Positions 1-4,618 of a DNA stretch of 6,065 nt are shown piece after piece. Below the pieces are notes generated by a model. The model was given only the letters and a program-made list of their open reading frames with translations, searched no databases and was not told the origin of the DNA. This stretch comes from Desulfobacteraceae bacterium. GTDB lineage: Bacteria; Desulfobacterota; DSM-4660; Desulfatiglandales; Desulfatiglandaceae. A program made the translations under genes and the position numbers. The stretch spans positions 1 to 6,065 of the forward strand of contig JAUUWD010000106.1 of NCBI GenBank assembly GCA_030589225.1, given 5' to 3'. Every line of letters starts with the position of its first letter. Within the stretch, counting starts at the first letter, position 1.

Positions 1-527
1 AATGTATATTTTGCCTGAATCTGTGGGATTGTAACGTCTGTGTCTGCCGCGCCCAAATCCGGTGTATTCGGTGTAACAAGAGCTACCTGGAAGTCTCCGA
101 ACTTGGCCCGGACCATTGGATCCCTGCCAATGTAGACGCCGCCCACATCGAGCATGCCATTATCCGGGCCATACGCCTGGTCACTGTAGCACATGCATAA
201 AGGGACGTAATTTTGCCCAACGCCGAGCTTGAAGTTACCAAAGTCGTACTCGCCCCAGAGGAGCCTGAGGTTTGGTGTGCTGCCATACTCAAACCGGCCA
301 GTGAGATTATCACCAGCCTTTACATTGGCGCCAATCCTTGAGTTACCTTGCAAAGAATGATTCAAGTCAAGGTCATCTTCACCAGTGGGACCCAATTCTT
401 CCGAAACGTCTGTCCAGAATGTGGTTATCCTGGCGCTGCCGTAAAAGCTCCACTCAGCCGCAAAGGCAGGTGCCGTAAAGGCAACCACAAAAATAGCAGC
501 TGCACACAAAACAAATAATTTTTTCAT
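1..527 (-). CDS. Outer-membrane porin-like protein, N-terminal part (C-terminus beyond window)
   Basis: The minus-strand frame is open from ATG at 527-525 to the window edge, giving 175 complete codons and no stop. The first ~23 residues form a classic Sec signal peptide: MKKL, then a hydrophobic stretch, then an AFA-A cleavage site before AEWSFYGSAR. The mature part has alternating beta-strand-like segments, many Gly, Asp, Asn and aromatic residues, and phrases such as GRFEYG, LWGEYDFGNFKLGVGQNY and FGDFQVALV, as in Gram-negative outer-membrane porins of Desulfobacterota and relatives. It probably forms a beta-barrel channel; the transported solute cannot be told. A strong SD (AGGAGG, 536-541) lies 8 nt before the ATG and fixes the start. 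A promoter and structured leader lie upstream at 591-792. A Cys pair (CMC) occurs near residue 107, unusual for a porin. The family call rests on composition and signal peptide, not on a diagnostic motif. Confidence 0.8.
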   Translation of the reverse strand, partial: MKKLFVLCAAAIFVVAFTAPAFAAEWSFYGSARITTFWTDVSEELGPTGEDDLDLNHSLQGNSRIGANVKAGDNLTGRFEYGSTPNLRLLWGEYDFGNFKLGVGQNYVPLCMCYSDQAYGPDNGMLDVGGVYIGRDPMVRAKFGDFQVALVTPNTPDLGAADTDVTIPQIQAKYT

Positions 528-590
528 AACTCTTTCCTCCTAAAGAAAGTAAGTTTAGTTGAACAACGATTTAAAACAATTTCAAAAAAA

Positions 591-613
591 ACCTCCTGTT
601 TCACCTCCTTTCT
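591..613 (-). promoter_or_regulatory. Extended Shine-Dalgarno-like blocks far from the porin start
   Basis: On the minus strand, 613-601 reads AGAAAGGAGGTGA, a 13-nt stretch complementary to the usual bacterial 16S rRNA 3' tail (TCACCTCCTTTCT). A second AGGAGG core follows at 597-592. Both lie 65-85 nt upstream of the porin ATG, which already has its own AGGAGG at 541-536. They could be a ribosome standby or mRNA-stabilising site. A GTG within the block opens a 26-codon frame (604-524) whose TGA overlaps the porin start as ATGA, but the SD abuts that GTG with no spacer, so translation is doubtful. Confidence 0.4.
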
Positions 614-623
614 CTATTAAATA

Positions 624-673
624 CATAAAACCGCCAAGCGATTTTATGGTGTCCCGCCTGTCTTCGGCAGGAC
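624..673 (-). other. Two tandem hairpins in the porin 5' leader
   Basis: In the minus-strand RNA the first hairpin (673-651) pairs GUCCUGCC with GGCGGGAC around a 7-nt loop (8 bp, one G-U). The second (648-624) pairs CAUAAAAUCGC with GCGGUUUUAUG around a UUG loop (11 bp, one U-G). Two nucleotides separate them. The U-G pair would be A-C on the opposite strand, so the fold fits minus-strand transcription better. They lie between the promoter and the SD blocks, where a regulatory leader would sit. No known riboswitch consensus was recognised. They lack the tight U-tract of an intrinsic terminator. Confidence 0.55.
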
Positions 674-738
674 CTTGCCGCTGAAAAGGGAACATTCCTT
701 ATTTACCCCTCTTCAGTAAAGAAAAAACAACAGGCGTT

Positions 739-767
739 AAAATAACACTATGAAATAGAAATGTCAA
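739..767 (-). promoter_or_regulatory. sigma70-type promoter for the porin gene
   Basis: On the minus strand a perfect -35 TTGACA (767-762) is followed by a 17-bp spacer and a -10 TATTTT (744-739), five of six matches. Transcription would begin near 731-733, giving a leader of about 205 nt before the porin ATG. This is long for a simple leader and leaves room for the hairpins at 624-673. Confidence 0.75.
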
Positions 768-769
768 GC

Positions 770-792
770 TTTTTTTTACCTTTTTTTTTACC
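770..792 (-). promoter_or_regulatory. A-tract UP-like element upstream of the porin promoter
   Basis: Directly upstream of the -35 box the minus strand carries two GGTAAAAAAAA-type blocks (792-781 and 780-770) in tandem, about 11 bp apart and so on the same helical face. A-tracts here are typical of UP elements contacted by the RNA polymerase alpha subunit, or of intrinsically bent DNA. This suggests a strong promoter, as expected for an abundant porin. Confidence 0.5.
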
Positions 793-955
793 TTACTTGC
801 AATTCAGACACTAAATGGACATCTGTGGCTGAATGTGGCCGAGATTTGTATGCAAAGCTCACATCGCCATACAAGGAGCGTAAACTGTCCACAACCGCAG
901 AATCATAGCGAGGGAGTAGTTTTGATGAGGAAGCGGATTATTCTTTTTCAAATGC

Positions 956-3214
956 CTAAATTCCTGCGGTCAAATAACTCTTCTGGAATTCACAATATTC
1001 ATCATCGGTTAGAGGAAATGGCGCAATGCATTGGGGACACTTGCTGTTGACGGGGCATTGCTGACATCCACGTTCGTCTGTCTTTTGTCTGATACGCCAT
1101 TCTGTTTGCTCTCGGAATGATTCCAATTGGAGCTTATCACTTACCCTAGATATAACCGGGAAATGTACACACGGTGTCAACCCCTGGTGCTGATCACAAA
1201 AGATATGGGTCAGCAGCGCCGCGGGACATGTTGCGCCAAACCAGCGCAACCATCGGCAAGACTCAAAAAGATCAAAATCCAGTAGTTCTGCCTGGGAATA
1301 GGATAAGTTTTTTCCGTTTTTTTTCTTAAAGTTCCGTAAGAACCGCGCTAAGCATTCAAAGTCCTCACGGTCATTTATGGCTACGAAGACCCTTCTGCCG
1401 TTATCAGGGTTTTGAAAACTACCCAAATCCTTCAAAGGCAAATAATAGGGAGTGCTTTGGTCGGCTTCCTCTATCCCCTTGATTCTTTTCAGGGAATTTT
1501 CCCGAGCCGGGACAACGTGGAATAGTGCGTTTTTGAGGGGAAGGTTTTGAAGGATTTGGGAATATTCGGTCCCGGATATGGAGAGACCTTCAGGGCAGAA
1601 TAAGGTTGTAGAAAGCCCTGCATATTCTGGAAGAAAATGTCGCTTAAAATCAGGGTTGGAGGGACACGTTTCAAGTCCCAATACAAAAGGCTTGTACTTC
1701 ATTTGTTCATTGCGAAGCGGCGTGCATTTCGATGCGTAACTCCACCCTCGCAATAAGACACCAAACCGTTTCCGGTCCCGTTGAAATACCATGGCGTTTT
1801 TTAGCGGCGCTAGGGATCGGGTCGGAATTGGGGCCTTGGTATAACGGTGGCCATACTTTCCCATATATCCTTCAGGGTAGATATCCCACTCATACCCAAG
1901 GGTTTTGGCATTTTTCTCTAACTCCGTACCCTCCAACACGTTTAAGAAGTTGTGATAGTACAGATCTACATCCAGATCTCGTACAAACTGTAGCGTTTGT
2001 CTGGCATCGTCCATCGTCTCGGTGGGCAAACCGACAATCATACTCACCGATGTGAACAATTCTTGGGCCTTGCCCCATTTTACGGCCGTTTGGATTTGAT
2101 TGAGAAAACGTTTTTCAGCTTTAACATCATTTTCTTTTCGATTACGGTTGGCAGTCACTTTGCCTATTTTTTTCAAGATCTTCGGGACCGCGGATTCCAG
2201 ACCGAAATTAATTTTTTTGGCGCCGGCTGCTTTTAGCAGCGCTATCAGCGCCTCATCCACATAGTCGGCGCGGGTATCGATCCATAACTTCACCGGCGGG
2301 TTGAAATTCTTTCTTATCAACCGTCTGCATAAGAGTTCGATCCGCTTTCGCGAGAGTGTCAGGGTCTCATCATAGATCATGATCATGACGTCTTCTTTCT
2401 CAGGGTGAAACTGAAGCACACTATTACGAATCCACTCAATTTCCGACAAGACGCGATCGACCGAGTGAAAGTGAACTTTATGATCCGTCAAAGAACTGAA
2501 CTGGCAGTAAATACATTTGAATGGGCATCCGCGTGAAGTGAGTATACCCACAACCGTCTTGTCCCGGAAGTAGTTCTCGGGAATTATGCCTTTCAAATAA
2601 GGTGAAGGGTATGTATCCAATGCGCTTTGTGGGTCAAGATGACCGGCATTGTCCTGTAAGACTGTACTGCCGGGGATAGACTGAATGATTTTTCCGTCCT
2701 TCTTACCTAAGAAACAGACACCGGGTATGCTTGCGAGGAATTCGTCCGACCAAGGCGTGGTATGGGTCATCAAACGCAATAACGGCTTTTCGCCTTCTCC
2801 CGCAATGCAAACATCAACATATTGGCGATACCTATCGATGATCTGCTCGGGTTTATAGCGAATCTCAGGCCCGCCCCAAATGATGGGCAGTTCAGGATAG
2901 GTGTGTTTTATCGCCCGTGAGAGGGCGGTTGTTTCGGGGAGGTTGGATCCATAGATCGTGAAGCCGACACTTCTCGGTTTCGTTGTTTGGACAAACTCCA
3001 ATATCTGTCCGAAACCAGGATCGTTGTCATACCTCCCATAAAAAAATGAGGCATTAATGCCATGTTCTTTCAGGTAAGATCCCAGATAGGCCGCCCCGAG
3101 AGTGATATCGAATCGATGCGGCGGTGGATGCCCCGCATACGGGCAAAAACAAAACAATATATCCGTTTGTTGTTTTGAGGTGGCTTTCCGATTGTAATCG
3201 GGGGTACACAACAT
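956..3214 (-). CDS. B12-binding-domain radical SAM protein with Cys-rich C-terminal region, possible peptide maturase
   Basis: A 752-residue protein. Residues ~15-150 form a cobalamin-binding-type Rossmann domain (LGAAYLGSYLKEHGI, IIWGGPE at 111-117, CIAGEGE at 136-142); the cobalamin-ligating DxHxxG motif is not seen. Residues ~220-430 are the radical SAM barrel with CPFKCIYC (C230, C234, C237), which binds the SAM [4Fe-4S] cluster, plus FGLESA (337-342) and GLPTET (395-400). The last ~110 residues are rich in cysteine: C653, C663, C673, C682, then CQQCPVNSKCPQC (C717, C720, C726, C729) and DEYC (C741). This layout resembles auxiliary-cluster regions of SPASM-like radical SAM peptide maturases. 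The substrate is unknown; a RiPP or other small-molecule role is inference. The start is ATG 3214-3212, with AGAGGA 10 nt upstream. It is monocistronic here; the porin downstream has its own promoter. A 34-codon ORF lies 48 bp upstream on the same strand. Radical SAM with B12-type domain is near certain; the maturase role is not. Confidence 0.92.
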   Translation of the reverse strand: MLCTPDYNRKATSKQQTDILFCFCPYAGHPPPHRFDITLGAAYLGSYLKEHGINASFFYGRYDNDPGFGQILEFVQTTKPRSVGFTIYGSNLPETTALSRAIKHTYPELPIIWGGPEIRYKPEQIIDRYRQYVDVCIAGEGEKPLLRLMTHTTPWSDEFLASIPGVCFLGKKDGKIIQSIPGSTVLQDNAGHLDPQSALDTYPSPYLKGIIPENYFRDKTVVGILTSRGCPFKCIYCQFSSLTDHKVHFHSVDRVLSEIEWIRNSVLQFHPEKEDVMIMIYDETLTLSRKRIELLCRRLIRKNFNPPVKLWIDTRADYVDEALIALLKAAGAKKINFGLESAVPKILKKIGKVTANRNRKENDVKAEKRFLNQIQTAVKWGKAQELFTSVSMIVGLPTETMDDARQTLQFVRDLDVDLYYHNFLNVLEGTELEKNAKTLGYEWDIYPEGYMGKYGHRYTKAPIPTRSLAPLKNAMVFQRDRKRFGVLLRGWSYASKCTPLRNEQMKYKPFVLGLETCPSNPDFKRHFLPEYAGLSTTLFCPEGLSISGTEYSQILQNLPLKNALFHVVPARENSLKRIKGIEEADQSTPYYLPLKDLGSFQNPDNGRRVFVAINDREDFECLARFLRNFKKKNGKNLSYSQAELLDFDLFESCRWLRWFGATCPAALLTHIFCDQHQGLTPCVHFPVISRVSDKLQLESFREQTEWRIRQKTDERGCQQCPVNSKCPQCIAPFPLTDDEYCEFQKSYLTAGI

Positions 3215-3262
3215 TGGAACAGATTCCTCTCGTTACTTTGAAATACACTTGTTAGGGCTTCA

Positions 3263-3367
3263 TTAACTGTGACAGTTTAGCAAATGACCCTGGCGCTCTG
3301 CTTCAACAGGGTTATAGATGAAAGAAACTTGCTTCAAGTTTCTTAGGAGCGCTTTGAAATAGATCAT
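3263..3367 (-). CDS. Possible 34-residue peptide upstream of the radical SAM gene
   Basis: The minus strand is open from ATG 3367-3365 to TAA 3265-3263. The product begins MIYFKALLRNL, continues with FIYNPVEAERQGH and ends LLNCHS, with one cysteine near the end. It lies 48 bp before the radical SAM start on the same strand, the place where a RiPP precursor might be encoded. Against it: no convincing SD precedes the ATG, a 10-bp perfect hairpin runs through codons 8-15, and the segment is part of an inverted-repeat-rich region, so it may be a repeat-derived frame. Composition (charged, amphipathic) is protein-like but I do not recognise a family. Confidence 0.25.
   Translation of the reverse strand: MIYFKALLRNLKQVSFIYNPVEAERQGHLLNCHS
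3265..3277. promoter_or_regulatory. Palindrome AACTGT-G-ACAGTT upstream of the radical SAM gene
   Basis: A perfect 6-bp dyad with a one-base centre lies 51 bp before the radical SAM ATG. This size and position suit an operator for a dimeric regulator. It also overlaps the end of the 34-codon ORF. No specific regulator is identifiable. Confidence 0.3.
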
Positions 3368-3419
3368 TGTCGAAGAAGAGACCCCAACGGCCCTTATAAC
3401 CCTATTTCAAGGCGCCTAA
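3308..3419. repeat. Inverted-repeat-rich segment able to form alternative stems
   Basis: Three perfect or near-perfect inverted repeats interlock. AGGGTTATA (3308-3316) pairs with TATAACCCT (3395-3403), 9 bp. AAGAAACTTG (3322-3331) pairs with CAAGTTTCTT (3335-3344) around a CTT loop, 10 bp. Positions 3343-3362 pair with 3402-3419 as a stem of 9+4+5 bp with one 2-nt bulge and a 39-nt loop. The last stem shares bases 3343-3344 and 3402-3403 with the other two, so the folds compete. It may be a small mobile or palindromic element or a structured RNA upstream of the radical SAM gene. A possible minus -10 (TATAAC, 3316-3311) lies inside, without a good -35. Confidence 0.5.
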
Positions 3420-3517
3420 TCAATACCATTAACCAATGTCACCGGAAACCTGACTGGATGGCATCCCGCAGGAGGTAATCCTTTATGCCTGAACAGGGGT
3501 ATGATTACAGTAGGCGG

Positions 3518-3727
3518 CTAGACACCGAGATATTTCTTCCGAATTTCTTTGTTGTGGCGGAGCGTTCTACCGGTGCCGTGATAGCGGATTGATAAGACGT
3601 CGCCTTTTGTGAAAAGGAGTATAGTGAAATCGGGTTTATGCGTCAAGGCAATTACCTTACCACGAAAACGTCAAAGATAAGTTTAGCCTCATGATTTTTG
3701 ATTATAATTCCTTTATCTCTAAAAAAA
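3518..3727 (-). pseudogene. Broken hypothetical gene, frame split by a 5-bp duplication
   Basis: Two minus-strand frames join into one protein-like sequence. The first reads from the edge of the repeat at ~3727 (FFRDKGIIIKNHEAKLIFDV) and stops at TAA just after FVV. The second carries IALTHKPDFTILLF, then KGDVLSIRYHGTG and ends EIRKKYLGV with TAG 3520-3518. At the junction the + strand has TTACC TTACC (3652-3661), a perfect tandem duplication; removing one copy restores a continuous frame through FVVIAL. No in-frame ATG exists before the repeat at 3721-3802, so the N-terminus seems lost as well. I do not recognise the family. The reading is strengthened by the exact restoration of frame but has no homology support here. 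Confidence 0.45.
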
Positions 3728-3802
3728 TCCCCCTCAATCCCCCTTTGCTAAAGGGGGAAGCTAAGAGTCCTCCCTTTAATAAAAGGGTGTTGGGGGGATT
3801 TT
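3721..3802. repeat. MITE-like palindromic repeat, copy A
   Basis: The ends are imperfect inverted repeats: AAATCCCCCTCAA on the left and TTGGGGGGATTTT on the right. Inside lie two hairpins, CCCCCTTT-GCT-AAAGGGGG (3739-3757) and CCCTTT-AATA-AAAGGG (3772-3787). A 30-bp block matches copy B (4171-4200) in the opposite orientation with one mismatch. Elements of this look are scattered through many Desulfobacterota and cyanobacterial genomes. It lies downstream of the zinc-ribbon gene, where the GC stem followed by TTTTTTT on the minus strand (3727-3721) could also end transcription. Confidence 0.75.
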
Positions 3803-3838
3803 AACTCACCTTTTGGCTTTGACCAGTCCCTGTTCGCC

Positions 3839-4090
3839 TCATCCCCTTAAAATACCATAGAACTGCCCCGACCGGTCAGTCTTATCTCCTACCTTGGTGC
3901 CGCAGAACTGGCACCGGTACTCATATTTATCGCCCTCAGGTAATACCAGAAGCAGGAATTTCCTCACCGGCACTGCCCGGCCGCATTTCGGGCAATAAAG
4001 TTCCGTGGCCTCAAGATCCCGGAAATCCGCCTGTGGCTCCACCTGGCTTTGCTGTTTTGTCTGAATAAATTTGAATGGGGCGTTTTTCAT
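3839..4090 (-). CDS. Small zinc-ribbon protein of unknown function
   Basis: An 83-residue soluble protein. After a polar N-terminus of about 30 residues comes a treble-clef or zinc-ribbon pattern, CPKC (C33, C36) and CQFC (C60, C63), separated by 23 residues containing the hydrophobic strand FLLLVLPEG. The four cysteines very likely bind one Zn(II). Such mini-proteins occur as uncharacterised cytoplasmic proteins in Desulfobacterota, and a role in nucleic-acid or protein binding is only a guess. No signal peptide or membrane segment is seen. The start ATG 4090-4088 is the only candidate, but its SD is weak (GAAGTGA) and lies inside a hairpin ending 4 nt before the ATG (4095-4111). No promoter is obvious nearby; it may be read from the promoter at 4483-4511. 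It sits between two oppositely oriented repeat copies. Confidence 0.7.
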   Translation of the reverse strand: MKNAPFKFIQTKQQSQVEPQADFRDLEATELYCPKCGRAVPVRKFLLLVLPEGDKYEYRCQFCGTKVGDKTDRSGQFYGILRG

Positions 4091-4094
4091 AATG

Positions 4095-4132
4095 AAATCA
4101 CTTCGCGATTTAATACAATGCGGCTTCGCCGC
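4095..4132 (-). other. Tandem GAA-triloop hairpins before the zinc-ribbon start
   Basis: On the minus strand GCGGC-GAA-GCCGC (4132-4120) is followed 8 nt later by AAATCGC-GAA-GTGATTT (4111-4095), the second with one G-U pair that exists only in minus-strand RNA. Both close the same GAA loop. The second ends 4 nt before the zinc-ribbon ATG and buries its only SD-like bases. On the plus strand the first hairpin is followed by TTTTT (4133-4137), so it could be a short plus-direction terminator, although no plus-strand gene ends there. Confidence 0.5.
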
Positions 4133-4343
4133 TTTTTAGTAACATCTCAATAAGTCCGGGCATTCCGACTGCTTCCCCCTTTTGCAAAGGGGGATTGAGG
4201 CCCGCCCTCCAGCCAAGCGGAGCGAGGCGGACGGGGGGATTTTTATAGTACAGCCCGGACTGGTACACTTTTGCAGCGCGCTCGTGAAATTCGGACGCCA
4301 TGTTATAAGCATACACAAGGAGATTGGTGTCAATCGCAAACAT
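4110..4343 (-). pseudogene. PIN-domain (VapC-like) toxin, truncated by a palindromic repeat
   Basis: ATG 4343-4341 opens a 77-codon frame. Its first ~30 residues, MFAIDTNLLVYAYN then EFHERAAKVYQSG, are the typical start of a PIN-domain ribonuclease, including the first catalytic Asp (D5 in IDTN). Real PIN toxins have about 120-140 residues with further acidic residues and a Trp/Asp-rich C-terminal half; none is present. From codon ~34 (YKNPPVRLA...) the frame runs through repeat copy B (4171-4244), and the tail ending SGEAALY lies in repeat-like hairpin sequence before TAA at 4112-4110. The product should be inactive. The start lies 2 nt after the stop of a possible antitoxin frame, the usual coupled layout of toxin-antitoxin pairs, with AAGGGG about 10 nt upstream. 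Confidence 0.75.
4171..4244. repeat. MITE-like palindromic repeat, copy B
   Basis: It contains the perfect hairpin CCCCCTTT-TGC-AAAGGGGG (4175-4193) and ends GGGGGGATTTTT. Positions 4171-4200 match the reverse complement of copy A (3731-3760) with one mismatch. Compared with A it lacks the outer ~40 bp on one side and carries instead an extra GC-rich hairpin at 4201-4232 (CCGCCCTCC pairing imperfectly with GGAGCGAGGCGG). It interrupts the PIN toxin reading frame. Confidence 0.75.
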
Positions 4344-4345
4344 GC

Positions 4346-4468
4346 TCAGAAGCCCCTTTCAGAATACCTCGTATCCCGATCCACATCAACATGTTTCCCC
4401 AAACTAAATTTTCGCAACTTGAATGACAATCCTTTGGGTAGCAATAGGTACAAAGTTCTTGATATGAT
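4346..4468 (-). pseudogene. Possible antitoxin remnant upstream of the PIN gene
   Basis: A minus frame of 40 codons ends with TGA at 4348-4346, 2 nt before the PIN ATG. Its last part, FKLRKFSLGKHVDVDRDTRY then SERGF, is charged and looks like the C-terminal tail of small antitoxins that precede VapC genes, but no DNA-binding motif is visible. There is no ATG in frame; TTG codons at 4453, 4444 and 4429 are the only options, and the first in-frame codons lie within about 8 nt of the predicted transcription start. The N-terminus therefore seems lost or altered. The assignment rests mainly on position and spacing. Confidence 0.35.
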
Positions 4469-4484
4469 TTATTATATTATAAAT
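4467..4484. promoter_or_regulatory. AT-rich palindrome at the start site of the toxin-antitoxin promoter
   Basis: ATTTAT-N6-ATAAAT is a perfect dyad overlapping the downstream edge of the -10 box and the predicted start site. Toxin-antitoxin operons are usually autorepressed through such dyads, so it may be the old operator. AT-rich dyads also arise by chance. Confidence 0.35.
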
Positions 4485-4511
4485 TATATGTGTTGCCACC
4501 GTGCATGTCAA
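4483..4511 (-). promoter_or_regulatory. Perfect consensus sigma70 promoter for the toxin-antitoxin remnant
   Basis: On the minus strand TTGACA (4511-4506), a 17-bp spacer and TATAAT (4488-4483) match the consensus in all 12 positions with the ideal spacing. Start site near 4476. It would transcribe the antitoxin and PIN remnants and possibly the zinc-ribbon gene further on. Confidence 0.8.
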
Positions 4512-4557
4512 TAAATTTGGATTTAGGTCAGCGATTCTAATTATGGCCACAAACAGT

Positions 4558-4591
4558 CGTAGGTTGGGTTGAGTGTAAGCGAAACCCAACG
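4558..4591. repeat. REP-like hairpin (GTTGGGTT / AACCCAAC)
   Basis: GTTGGGTT (4563-4570) and AACCCAAC (4583-4590) form a perfect 8-bp stem around a 12-nt loop, preceded by CGTAG. This form, GTAGGTTGGGTT...AGCGAAACCCAAC, is a widespread intergenic repeat in many bacterial phyla. It lies about 100 bp upstream of the epimerase gene. It has no T-tract, so it is unlikely to be a terminator. Confidence 0.65.
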
Positions 4592-4618
4592 CATTTTGCT
4601 GGTAAAAACCTCAAGATA

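Larger units (their letters stand above)
674..955. other. Intergenic region between radical SAM stop and porin leader
   Basis: It contains the porin promoter and A-tract element. Between ~795 and 955 I see no gene, no clear terminator for the radical SAM transcript and no structured RNA. A short plus-strand frame from ATG 925 (MRKRIILFQMPK...) runs into the antisense of the radical SAM C-terminus and is treated as chance. Confidence 0.5.
3215..3517. other. Intergenic region upstream of the radical SAM gene
   Basis: About 300 bp with no recognisable conserved gene. Beyond the 34-codon ORF, palindrome and interlocking inverted repeats listed separately, it holds an SD-like AGGAGG on the plus strand (3470-3475) before a 35-codon frame that is antisense to the broken gene at 3518-3727. 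No strong promoter for the radical SAM gene was found. Confidence 0.5.

Noticed and set aside
600..735. Cyclic-di-GMP or other known riboswitch in the porin leader
   Set aside because: The conserved cores I could recall (for example the GACGCAAAGC-type segment) are absent; only generic hairpins are seen.
835..1050. Plus-strand ORF of 71 codons (internal ATG at 925 with a GGGAG upstream)
   Set aside because: Its second half is the exact antisense of the radical SAM C-terminal Cys region, which explains its CIGDTCC ending. The first half has no recognisable features.
1732..2236. Plus-strand ORFs of 107 and 79 codons
   Set aside because: Wholly antisense to the well-supported radical SAM coding frame, with no domain signature.
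3250..3420. Integron attC-like site (GTTAGGG ... GCCTAAT)
   Set aside because: The outer motifs face the wrong way for R''/R' sites, and there is no integrase or cassette array.
4120..4137. Intrinsic terminator on the plus strand (GCGGC-TTC-GCCGC-TTTTT)
   Set aside because: The shape is right, but no plus-strand gene ends upstream of it, so it is described as part of the hairpin pair instead.
3721..4244. CRISPR-like repeats
   Set aside because: Only two copies, in opposite orientation, of unequal structure and separated by a gene. No regular spacers.
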